23,677 bases of DNA, taken from positions 1 through 23,677 of the forward strand of contig CAZMSM010000032.1 of assembly GCA_964568955.1 (NCBI GenBank), in the 5' to 3' direction. Every line of letters starts with the position of its first letter. The first letter of the stretch is position 1. This DNA is from UBA1447 sp964568955. Its GTDB lineage: Bacteria; Bacillota; Clostridia; Oscillospirales; Acutalibacteraceae. Below the pieces are notes generated by a model, which was not told where the DNA came from, ran no database searches, and worked only from the letters and a program-made list of their open reading frames with translations. The position numbers and the translations under genes were made by a program. Shown here in pieces: positions 1-7,274 of the stretch.

Positions 1-39
1 GAGAGGACGGATAGTCAATTAATGGCTATCCTCCTACTC
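1..39 (-). repeat. Inverted repeat / stem-loop at the end of mod
   Basis: Arms 1-14 and 26-39 pair over about 13 bp with two single-base bulges; the core GGATAG/CTATCC is perfect and the loop is 11 nt. The mod stop codon (15-17) lies in the loop. It could be a transcription terminator stem, but the downstream side is outside the window so a T-tract cannot be checked. It could also be the end of a mobile or invertible segment. Confidence 0.6.
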
Positions 40-1400
40 GATTTCAACTGCATAACAGCATGAGCTGTGGTGGCAGAGCCGGAGAAGAAATCGATGATAA
101 TGTCATTATCATTTGTGCACAGATTTAGGCATCTTTGTATCGTACCCAAAGGTTTAGGCTTAGAAAATACTCTTTTGTCAAATCCCAGGCTTATAAATTC
201 TTCAGTTCCTCGCTCACTATTAACATCTTTGAATGTCCAAGCGCTTGTTGGTTTTACAAGCGAACGTCCATCTAAATAATCTTTTTGCATTACACCCCAG
301 ACTTTTCTTGTAGGCATGAATTTTGGAACAATATTTGCAATCTGTTTACTTGCAGTATCAATTCCCCACCGCCAGTTACCTTCTTTTGCATCTTCTCTTT
401 GAGGCTTAATCTGTATGTACCCATTTTTATTGTAGCATTCTCTGTCTGGATAAAAGTCACTTGTATCAGGATTGTAATAAAAGTAATAAAACAGGTTGGG
501 GCGATCTTCTCTTAGATCATTCTCTCCAGTTTTTCTCAAATCAATTTCACGGTATTTTTTACCGTTGTTATCGGTTTTATTGTATCTTTTTATGATTTGG
601 TCTGTTGGTTCAAAACCATACCAATCTACTAAATCAATATTTTTAGCAAATGCAATAAGATATTCGTGAGCTGTAGCAATATATTTGTCATCTGATCTTC
701 CTTTGGGGTTGTTAATATTTGCAATTATTCCAAGACAGTTATCCGCACCAAACACTTCAGTGCAAATCTTTTGCATATTATCTTTTTCATTGTTATCTAT
801 AGAAATAAAAACAGTTCCATTATCCGCCATCAAATCCTTTGCCAACTTAAGCCGTGGATAAATCATATTCAACCAATCGGTATGAAAGCGGCCGTTTGAA
901 TCAAGGTTTTTAACAAGGCGGTTGCCTTCATCATCAAACTGCCCGCTGTTTTCCATATATTCATCTGTGCTTTGGGCAAAGTCGTCCTCATATACAAAGT
1001 CATTTCCTGTATTATACGGCGGGTCTATGTATATCATCTTCACCTTGCCAAGATAAGTTTCTTGGAGCAGTTTTAATACATCAAGGTTATCACCCTCGAT
1101 ATAGAGGTTTTCTGTGTCATCAAAACCAACACTTTCTGCACGGCAGGGTCGGAGCGTTTTCGCAATCGGCGCATTGGCAAGTAAAATTGACTTTTTCTTG
1201 TCCGGCCATGTGAACTGATAGCGTTCCTCGCTGCCTTCCACTACAACATTTGAAAGCTCTTGCTTTAAAATATCGAAGTCGATGCCTTTGATAAGTTCGC
1301 CGTCTTTTATTGTTTCGGTTAAAGCGTTCGGAAATAGCGCACCGATTTTCTCAACATTTTCGTCAACCTTGTTGGGGGTGTGCATTTTAAGATTGTCCAT
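15..1400 (-). CDS. Type III-like DNA adenine methyltransferase (Mod), C-terminally truncated
   Basis: Site-specific adenine-N6 methyltransferase of the beta class, the modification subunit type of type III restriction systems. Seen: catalytic motif IV DPPYNTG at residues 126-132 comes before the SAM-binding motif DFFSGSATTAHA at 437-448, the beta-class order. The region between them (about 200-430) is the expected target-recognition region. The ATG has GGAG 7 nt upstream and overlaps the end of the DUF4391 gene by 14 nt, so the two are co-translated. Odd: relatives continue well past motif I (usually NAEDGG-type residues after HAVMQL, from memory), but here the reading frame diverges after MQL and stops at residue 461, inside the loop of an inverted repeat at 1-39. 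The DNA for about residues 230-290 is near 28-33% GC by hand count against 37-50% in the first 130 residues. Could be a broken gene, a rearranged allele or a shortened functional form. Confidence 0.85.
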   Translation of the reverse strand: MDNLKMHTPNKVDENVEKIGALFPNALTETIKDGELIKGIDFDILKQELSNVVVEGSEERYQFTWPDKKKSILLANAPIAKTLRPCRAESVGFDDTENLYIEGDNLDVLKLLQETYLGKVKMIYIDPPYNTGNDFVYEDDFAQSTDEYMENSGQFDDEGNRLVKNLDSNGRFHTDWLNMIYPRLKLAKDLMADNGTVFISIDNNEKDNMQKICTEVFGADNCLGIIANINNPKGRSDDKYIATAHEYLIAFAKNIDLVDWYGFEPTDQIIKRYNKTDNNGKKYREIDLRKTGENDLREDRPNLFYYFYYNPDTSDFYPDRECYNKNGYIQIKPQREDAKEGNWRWGIDTASKQIANIVPKFMPTRKVWGVMQKDYLDGRSLVKPTSAWTFKDVNSERGTEEFISLGFDKRVFSKPKPLGTIQRCLNLCTNDNDIIIDFFSGSATTAHAVMQLKSSRRIAIN

Positions 1401-2007
1401 ATATTGTCTCCTCCATTTTCTGCTTTATATCCTGAAGTTGCTGATGTAACTCAAACTTCTTCGTCGGTGTCTTCTCATTCTGTGCCAGTTTTTCCAGCCT
1501 TGCAATTTCCTTTTTCAATCGCTCCGTCTGCTCATGTTTTTCGATTGTTGCGTCTAAATCCTCACCAAGCTCAATGTTTATCCCGCTGATTTGCGCAACA
1601 AAATTTTTCCACACCTCGTCCAAGTTCATACCGGTTACGGCAAGGCTTTGGTTTTGTGCTTGCCGCCAATGGTTTTTGTAGAGCTTTTTGTGGAAGATGG
1701 CAAGCTGTACCGTTTCTTCGAATTTTATAATAAACAAGATTTTGTGCTTGTTTTTTCGCGCGATGGTTTCAATCGTTTTATAGTCTAAGTCCTGCTTTTT
1801 GAGTTCAATGGACAGCACAAGGATTTCGGTCACTTGCTCGCCTTGGCTGATGTTAAAGGTGGATGGTGCCAATTTGTTGAGCAGAACAATTCGCTTAATA
1901 TCGGAAATAAACTTTTCTTTAACACCCGTGCTCAAAGCCAGGTTCCGGTAAAACGCCTCTTTGGGCATCGGTTTGTTTATTTCGGTTGATTTTGGAAAAA
2001 CAATCAA
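1387..2007 (-). CDS. DUF4391 domain protein of the methyltransferase/helicase module
   Basis: A 206-residue protein matching the DUF4391 family as I recall it: it opens with the typical (I/L)PKSTE-NK pattern (residues 4-11, FPKSTEIN), followed by an alpha/beta region with hydrophobic strands (about 57-70 and 88-100) and a charged C-terminal coiled-coil segment (about 150-200, rich in E, K and Q). The molecular function is not known to me; the family is usually found between a large helicase and a type III Mod gene, as here. The start is TTG at 2007-2005, chosen because AGGTG lies 7 nt upstream and no in-frame ATG lies near it; the family N-terminus begins exactly here. Its stop overlaps the mod start by 14 nt. 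A cytoplasmic accessory role in a restriction or defence complex is inference. Confidence 0.8.
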   Translation of the reverse strand: MIVFPKSTEINKPMPKEAFYRNLALSTGVKEKFISDIKRIVLLNKLAPSTFNISQGEQVTEILVLSIELKKQDLDYKTIETIARKNKHKILFIIKFEETVQLAIFHKKLYKNHWRQAQNQSLAVTGMNLDEVWKNFVAQISGINIELGEDLDATIEKHEQTERLKKEIARLEKLAQNEKTPTKKFELHQQLQDIKQKMEETIYGQS

Positions 2008-2207
2008 ACAAATGCACCTGCCCTTTCGTTAACGGGCGAACAATGTTCGCCCCTACACACGGACGAACGCAGTTCGCCTCTACATCGTGTCCGTACCGCA
2101 CCCCTAATTCCTCACTCGTAACTCAAAACAAAACCTCGTACAAGCTTCACTCTCAACTCTCCAAACTCCAAACTCATATAAGCTCCAAACTCATATAAGC
2201 TCCACGC
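2008..2207. repeat. Repeat-filled gap between helicase and DUF4391 genes
   Basis: This 200-nt gap holds no gene. It contains a 9-bp perfect inverted repeat (GGGCGAACA at 2034-2042, TGTTCGCCC at 2044-2052) followed by CTACA; a second, related short inverted repeat (CGAAC at 2064-2068, GTTCG at 2072-2076) also followed by CTCTACA; and a pyrimidine-rich degenerate repeat tract at about 2110-2220 with two exact tandem copies of a 17-bp unit (2166-2182 and 2183-2199). The last codons of the helicase gene run into this tract. I see no clear promoter or terminator here, so read-through from the helicase gene is likely. Confidence 0.75.
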
Positions 2208-5200
2208 TCAACTCTCCACACTCAACACTACGATGAAGCATATCAGCTCAAAGTCATCCAACCCGTTTATCGCGTTGGTCAAAAAGCTTGTTTCGCCTTC
2301 ATGAAAAAAGCTGTCAATATCCTTTTGCTCTTTTACGTCAATAACGGAACCGATAGCCTCGCCGAGTAGGTCGGAATATTTGCCCATGTTTTTACCGTCA
2401 TCGGTTATGGTGTTAAAACGGTGGCAAAGCTCTGTTTCCGGTTGCGTTCTGCCTTTGCAAATAAGGCGCAAAATATCCAGCGTCTTTTTAGGTTCCAGAT
2501 GGTTGGAGATGATTTCGCCTTCCTCGGAAATATAGACCATGTAAAAGGGGTGCAGTCTGTTTTGGCTTTCGGCATTGACATCGTTGTTAATGTTTTTGAG
2601 TATGTATACAACGCCCGGCGGAATGTCCGTACCCCGGGCGGGGACAAGGGCGTGCAAACCGAATGGCGTCCGGTCCAAAGAGGGGTGTTCTTTGGCATAG
2701 CTGAGCAAGTCCAAGCGGAACTCATTGAGCCCCAAATCCATGATGGAAATGCCGCTGCTCATTTCCTCAATATCCACAACCTCGTCTTTGAGCCTTTCGA
2801 GCTGTTGCTTGCGGTATTCCAAATCGCCCTGTTCGGCGTCAATCGGGTTGTCGTCCCCGGTTGCGGTCATGACCGTCACACGCATACGGGACTCTACGCG
2901 GGATTTTAGTTTGATGTATTCGTCCAGGTCCAAATCCGGCCAGAAGTTGACCAGCTGAATCACTTTGTTTTTACTGCCGATGCGATCAATGCGGCCGAAA
3001 CGCTGAATGATGCGCACGGGGTTCCAGTGGATATCGTAGTTGATCAAATAATCGCAGTCCTGTAAGTTCTGCCCTTCGGATATGCAGTCGGTGGCAATGA
3101 GCATATCTATTTCCGCTTTTTGGTCTGCCATAATCAGGTGCTTGTCTTTTGATAAGGGAGAAAAGCAGGTTAATATGGTATTTAGGTCGGTCGGGAGTTT
3201 GGGTATATTGGTTTTACTGCCGACGGAGCCGGTCACCATAGCAGTGCTCAGCCCGTAGTCTTTTTTCATCATCGAACCAATGTGGTCATAGAGGTATTCG
3301 ACTGTATCCGCAAATGCGGAGAATATGACGATTTTTTTATTGTTGGGGTTTATCGGGTTGGCGAGCTTATTGCGTATCGTGTCTTTGAGCACATCGAGCT
3401 TGTTGTCTTCCACGGGGGTGATGGCATTCATCCTGCCCAGTAGTTTTGTTAAAACTTCAAAGTCATTGCGTAACTTTTTCTCCCAGGTAATATAATCCAT
3501 ATCGGCCAGACTGATTTTAACTTTTTTGCCCACGGTAAACAAGTCCTTGTTTTGGTCGTCGGCATCTAAATCGTCCTCGTCGATTTCGGTCAGTTCCAAG
3601 ATTGCATTTGCGTTGAAATGTTCAATTGCATATAGCGTGTTTTTGAGCAGTTCCAATACACGCCCGACGGTCAGGCGGAAAGCATAGACCGAGCTTTCCA
3701 GCCTTTTAAGCAAGTTGATGCGCATGAGCACCAGAATGCCGCGCTCACGGTCAATCTGTTTGAACCGAACATTTTCCATATCACTGCCGTATTTCGCTTC
3801 GTACTTATCCGCTTTGCTCGGCAGAATATATTCCGACGGAGTGTAGATACTCATGTTTAGGGCAGAAAGTTTTTGATAAATTTCGTTATAAGTTATTGCG
3901 CCCGGCAAAGTAGTCAGCTCACACCGCCGGGAAATTGGTTTGAGTCTTTCAGGGAAAGCGCCGATTTCCGCAGTGTCATAATATTTTACGATATGCTTGC
4001 GAGACCGTGCAATCGTCACGCTGTCCAGCAACTCGAAAAAGTCAAAATCCAACATTTTAAGCAGGTTTTCCGTCGTGCGGTCCGCCGCTTGGAATTCACT
4101 CCATTTATTGAAGGCTGTTTGAGCCAAACGGAAAATGACATCAATGTTTTTTTTGGTGTTCAGCTTGGCGTTTATAAACTCTTCGTTGCCTTCGTAAGCG
4201 AGGGCGAGCTGATTTTTTAAATCCGTAAAGCGGTTGTTCACGGGTGTTGCGGAAAGCATGAGTACCTTTGTTTTAACGCCTTTGCGAATCACTTGATTTA
4301 AAAGCCTAAAGTAACGGTTTTCTTTCTCACCGTATTCGCCGTAGGTTTCGCCGCCGTTGCGGAAGTTGTGGGATTCGTCAATGACCACCAAATCGTAATT
4401 GCTCCAATTCAGACGCGACAAATCAAGCCCGTTTGAATCGCCTCTGCTGCGAGACAGGTCGGTGTGATATAAAACGTCATAGTTAAGCCGGTCTTTTGCT
4501 ATGGGGTTGTTCAAGTAGTTGTCTTTAAAGGTGTTCCAGTTATCCGAAAGTTTTTTGGGGCATAGGACTAAAACGGTTTTGTTGCGCATTTCGTAATACT
4601 TGATTACGCCAAGGGCGGTGAAGGTTTTACCCAGGCCGACGCTGTCTGCCAAAATACAGCCATTAAATTTTTCCAGCTTGTTGATAATGGCAAGCGCGGC
4701 ATCCTTTTGGAAGTTGTACATCATGTTCCAAATAGCGCTTTCCTTAAACCCGACTGCCTCGTTGGGCAGCACATCTTCGGAAATATCCTCAAGGAACTCG
4801 CTGAAAATATTGTAGAGTGTTAAAAAATAAACGAACTCTGCGGGATTTTCCCGGTAGATGGTGGATATGTTTTCGATTACCTCGTCCGTCACATCTTGCA
4901 GTTTCTCCGAGTCTTGCCAAACAGCGTTGAATAGTTTGAAGTATTCGTCGCTGAAGGGTGCGTCAATTTTATTAACCATGTTGTAAATATTATTGCCTTT
5001 TTCGCAGCCTAAGTCTACGGTGGTAAAGCCGTTGACGGGCATATAAGTCAGGCGATCATCGTTGTTTTGCACATTGATAAAACCGCCCATATTGTCCTGT
5101 GTAATATTAGATTTAAAGGTTGCCTTTCGGCGCACCCATTCGGCGCATTCGATTGCGATGGCTTTTTGCGTCATTTGGTTGCGCAACTTTATTTCAAACT

Positions 5201-5456
5201 CCGTACCGTACAGACTTTTTTCACGGTTAAGTTGCGGAATGTAAAACTCCCGTTTTTCCTTCTTTGCTTTTTCTGTTGTGAAGGAAGGTGATGTAAAAAT
5301 GAATTTGAGCTCGTCAATATTCTTTAACTGTGCCTTTAACTCCTGAAAGGCATAGATGGAAAAATACGAAGCCGCTATGGCTACCTTGCTGTTCTTTTGA
5401 ATAGAAACGGCAAGGTCATCTTTGAGCAGTTCATTTACATTGTCAATTATCTTCAA
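2208..5456 (-). CDS. SNF2-family helicase with PLD-like N-terminal domain
   Basis: Large superfamily 2 ATPase (1082 residues). Seen: Walker A DSVGLGKT at 271-278, DESH box at 360-363, motif III SATP at 402-405, and the C-terminal RecA half with ISEGQNLQ at about 792-799 and the arginine-finger motif QRFGRIDRIG at 818-827. The first ~160 residues resemble a phospholipase D-like fold (a beta strand/helix pattern at 24-56 and a VNGFTTVDLG segment at 141-150), but I find no HxK motif, so nuclease activity is doubtful. The TTG start at 5456 has AGGGTGA about 8 nt upstream. Family knowledge: such proteins occur beside DUF4391 and type III Mod/Res genes. Inference: it remodels or translocates on DNA in an anti-phage or restriction system. 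It is the first gene of the module, behind the candidate promoter at 5510-5538. Confidence 0.88.
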   Translation of the reverse strand: MKIIDNVNELLKDDLAVSIQKNSKVAIAASYFSIYAFQELKAQLKNIDELKFIFTSPSFTTEKAKKEKREFYIPQLNREKSLYGTEFEIKLRNQMTQKAIAIECAEWVRRKATFKSNITQDNMGGFINVQNNDDRLTYMPVNGFTTVDLGCEKGNNIYNMVNKIDAPFSDEYFKLFNAVWQDSEKLQDVTDEVIENISTIYRENPAEFVYFLTLYNIFSEFLEDISEDVLPNEAVGFKESAIWNMMYNFQKDAALAIINKLEKFNGCILADSVGLGKTFTALGVIKYYEMRNKTVLVLCPKKLSDNWNTFKDNYLNNPIAKDRLNYDVLYHTDLSRSRGDSNGLDLSRLNWSNYDLVVIDESHNFRNGGETYGEYGEKENRYFRLLNQVIRKGVKTKVLMLSATPVNNRFTDLKNQLALAYEGNEEFINAKLNTKKNIDVIFRLAQTAFNKWSEFQAADRTTENLLKMLDFDFFELLDSVTIARSRKHIVKYYDTAEIGAFPERLKPISRRCELTTLPGAITYNEIYQKLSALNMSIYTPSEYILPSKADKYEAKYGSDMENVRFKQIDRERGILVLMRINLLKRLESSVYAFRLTVGRVLELLKNTLYAIEHFNANAILELTEIDEDDLDADDQNKDLFTVGKKVKISLADMDYITWEKKLRNDFEVLTKLLGRMNAITPVEDNKLDVLKDTIRNKLANPINPNNKKIVIFSAFADTVEYLYDHIGSMMKKDYGLSTAMVTGSVGSKTNIPKLPTDLNTILTCFSPLSKDKHLIMADQKAEIDMLIATDCISEGQNLQDCDYLINYDIHWNPVRIIQRFGRIDRIGSKNKVIQLVNFWPDLDLDEYIKLKSRVESRMRVTVMTATGDDNPIDAEQGDLEYRKQQLERLKDEVVDIEEMSSGISIMDLGLNEFRLDLLSYAKEHPSLDRTPFGLHALVPARGTDIPPGVVYILKNINNDVNAESQNRLHPFYMVYISEEGEIISNHLEPKKTLDILRLICKGRTQPETELCHRFNTITDDGKNMGKYSDLLGEAIGSVIDVKEQKDIDSFFHEGETSFLTNAINGLDDFELICFIVVLSVES

Positions 5457-5509
5457 TTATATATCACCCTTGCAGTTCAATCGGAAACGATACCTGCATC
5501 TAATTCAAA

Positions 5510-5538
5510 AGTATATCACAATAGCCTTTCAATTTCTA
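5510..5538 (-). promoter_or_regulatory. Candidate extended -10 promoter of the helicase module
   Basis: On the minus strand, TATACT (5515-5510) is preceded by TGA, giving an extended -10, with a weak -35 TAGAAA (5538-5533) 17 bp upstream. It lies about 55 nt before the helicase start in an AT-rich stretch. The -35 match is only moderate. Confidence 0.45.
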
Positions 5539-5728
5539 TATAATAATCAAATTAATTGCTGGTTTGGGGGTAAGTGGTTTCTGTTGTTGTTTGCAGTCCA
5601 ACAAATGGGACGCAGAATCTGCGGGTAGGTGCCATAGAAACGCCAAGAAGAACGCGGAACGACACATGGGGTTAATCCGCGACGCACTCCTTCCGCCACT
5701 GCGGTGCCACCTTCCTCTAGAGGAAGGC

Positions 5729-5792
5729 AAATCGGCAAAACGGCAAAACGGTAAATCGGCAAATCGGAAAATAGGCAAAGACGCAAAGACGC
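5729..5792. repeat. 8-bp tandem repeat, eight copies
   Basis: Eight consecutive 8-mers with consensus AAATCGGC: AAATCGGC, AAAACGGC, AAAACGGT, AAATCGGC, AAATCGGA, AAATAGGC, AAAGACGC, AAAGACGC. They start directly after the 16-bp palindrome at 5711-5726. Variation rises toward the right end. Copy number may vary between strains. Confidence 0.85.
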
Positions 5793-5952
5793 GCAGAACG
5801 GCGGGCGCACAATGTGACGCCCCTACGAGGCGAGGCAAATAACTTGCGCCCCTTTTTGGCTCCCCTATGTTAGGGGAGCTGTCATCGCAATGACTGAGAG
5901 GTAGAACCCAGGCAAATAAAAAACGCACACGCGCAATACGCGCCCCAACGCC

Positions 5953-5977
5953 AAAAAAGGACCGCCGGCGGCGGTCC
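5953..5977 (-). terminator. Intrinsic terminator after the aldolase gene
   Basis: On the minus strand, a perfect 8-bp GC-rich stem (GGACCGCC/GGCGGTCC, plus-strand arms 5959-5966 and 5970-5977, loop of 3) is followed by six T. It lies about 50 nt downstream of the aldolase stop and separates that operon from the helicase module. Confidence 0.88.
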
Positions 5978-6030
5978 AAGTTTGTATTGAATTTTGGGCA
6001 AAAAACGTCCGGGTAGGGGAACCAACGTTT

Positions 6031-7260
6031 TCACTTTGCCTGCTTGGAATACTTTTTCAAATAAACCAGCCGCATCAAGTGCGAATGAAGCGGTGTAATC
6101 GGTTGATAGACATTGAAAAGAACGGTTGCCAAAAATGTGAGGCAGTTTTTTGCCATAATCATTTCCACCGCTACAGCATCACTTTCATCACTGCCACAGC
6201 AAAGCGCGCCGTCGCCTTTGAGCAGGAGGCCGTCACGGTTTTTCATCGCTTTTATGCACCGCGCGGCGGATTTTTCGGCGTTTGCGCTTTCAAATTCCAC
6301 ACAGCGCACATCTGCGCCGATAATTTGAGCGTAGTCGTCCACTTGCGGTTTTATAGTCGTGCAAAAACATGAGGCGGCGACCACTTCAACCTTGCGGGAC
6401 TGGATAATATGGTTGATCGTTGGCCTTTTTTGGTAAACGGCTCTGTGCAGGTGGGCCTCGGCGGGGACTGCGCCGCCTGCCTTGCCGCCGGCCTTGTCGT
6501 CTGCCTTGCCTGTGGCGATGGCAACTTTTAGTGGGGGATTACCGTTTGCGAAGCTTAGTACAAAGTGTTGGCCTTCGCGCCGGCTGGTGCAGGTGTTGCC
6601 GGCTTTGACCGTCTTGCAGTCGGTTTCGTTTTGTGCGGTGACAGCGGCGAATTGGTCCATGGTGTTGATGTCGTCGCCGTATATCTTTTTCACATGGGTG
6701 TAAATTTGCAGGGCGCAGACGTCTTCCAAAATCATGGCGGCTTCAAACGCCTTTTCGCTGTCTTCACCAAAGCACAGGGCACCGTGGTGGGCCATGAGCA
6801 GGGTTTTGATGCCGGGGCGTTTGAGGGCTGCGGCAACGCCTTGTTTTAGCGTTTTGGTGCCGGGTAGGCCGTATTGGGCCAAGGGGACGTTGTTGCCGAT
6901 TACGCTTGCGGCGTCTTCCGGCACATAGCGAATGTCGCTGCCGAGTGCGCTCATGATAGACGCATTTGTTTGGTGCGTGTGGATGACAAAATTAATTTCG
7001 GGGCGGGCTTTGTAAACTTCCGCGTGGACGCCTTTTTCCGACGAGGGCTTTACGTCGCCTTCGTGTTCGAGCGTTTCAATGCTCACTTGCACGATTTGCT
7101 CGGGGGTTAAGCTTTCATAGGGTTTGCCGCTTGGTGTGATGACAAAGCTTTTGTCGTCAATGCGGTAGCTGACATTGCCCCAGGTGCGGGCGATAAGCCC
7201 TTTTTCCACCAGGCGTTTGCCGGCATCGATAACCTCTTGTTTGGCTTGGTTTATATCCAT
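6031..7260 (-). CDS. Tandem class II aldolase/adducin-like protein, second domain degenerate
   Basis: Class II aldolases (fuculose-phosphate aldolase type) use a divalent metal held by His residues to cleave or form C-C bonds in sugar phosphates. Residue numbers here count from the ATG at 7260. The first domain (about 1-205) keeps the family residues: Glu75 in SSEKGVHAEVY, the HTH pair His94/His96, and His159 of MAHHGAL. A low-complexity linker rich in K, A, G and D (about 249-263) follows, then a second copy (about 264-375) aligning to the first around PAEAHLHRAVYQKRP and GALCCG. In the second copy HTHQ has become QSRK and the distal His is Asp, so it is probably inactive. ATG at 7260 is preferred over TTG at 7263 because GGAGGT then lies 6 nt upstream. 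It starts 14 nt after the aminotransferase stop, so one operon. The substrate cannot be read from sequence. Confidence 0.85.
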   Translation of the reverse strand: MDINQAKQEVIDAGKRLVEKGLIARTWGNVSYRIDDKSFVITPSGKPYESLTPEQIVQVSIETLEHEGDVKPSSEKGVHAEVYKARPEINFVIHTHQTNASIMSALGSDIRYVPEDAASVIGNNVPLAQYGLPGTKTLKQGVAAALKRPGIKTLLMAHHGALCFGEDSEKAFEAAMILEDVCALQIYTHVKKIYGDDINTMDQFAAVTAQNETDCKTVKAGNTCTSRREGQHFVLSFANGNPPLKVAIATGKADDKAGGKAGGAVPAEAHLHRAVYQKRPTINHIIQSRKVEVVAASCFCTTIKPQVDDYAQIIGADVRCVEFESANAEKSAARCIKAMKNRDGLLLKGDGALCCGSDESDAVAVEMIMAKNCLTFLATVLFNVYQPITPLHSHLMRLVYLKKYSKQAK

Positions 7261-7274
7261 CAAAATACCTCCGC

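Larger units (their letters stand above)
5457..6030. repeat. Non-coding block of composite dispersed repeats
   Basis: No credible gene in about 570 nt. It contains: a palindrome CGCAGA-A-TCTGCG (5611-5623); a short hairpin CCGC-CACT-GCGG (5693-5704); a perfect 16-bp palindrome (5711-5726, CTTCCTCTAGAGGAAG); an 8-bp tandem repeat in eight copies (5729-5792); a GGGCG(CACAATGTG)CGCCC-type inverted repeat followed by CTAC (5803-5826); and a hairpin with arms GCTCCCCTA/TAGGGGAGC around 5859-5879. The blend resembles multi-copy intergenic repeats I recall from clostridial genomes, and open frames across it read as low-complexity peptide. The helicase promoter lies at its left end and the aldolase terminator at its right end. 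Confidence 0.75.

Noticed and set aside
15..5456. Calling the left module DISARM or BREX
   Set aside because: No DUF1998 helicase, BrxC/PglY, PglZ or drmB-like gene is seen; the gene set fits a type III-like Mod context better.
5729..5792. CRISPR array
   Set aside because: Direct 8-bp units without spacers; no Cas gene in the window.
5859..5879. Second terminator (GCTCCCCTA/TAGGGGAGC hairpin)
   Set aside because: No T-tract on either strand after the stem; better explained as part of the dispersed repeat.
5536..5979. 147-residue minus-strand open frame in the intergenic block
   Set aside because: Made of palindromes and the 8-bp tandem repeat; it also spans the aldolase terminator. No start context or domain.
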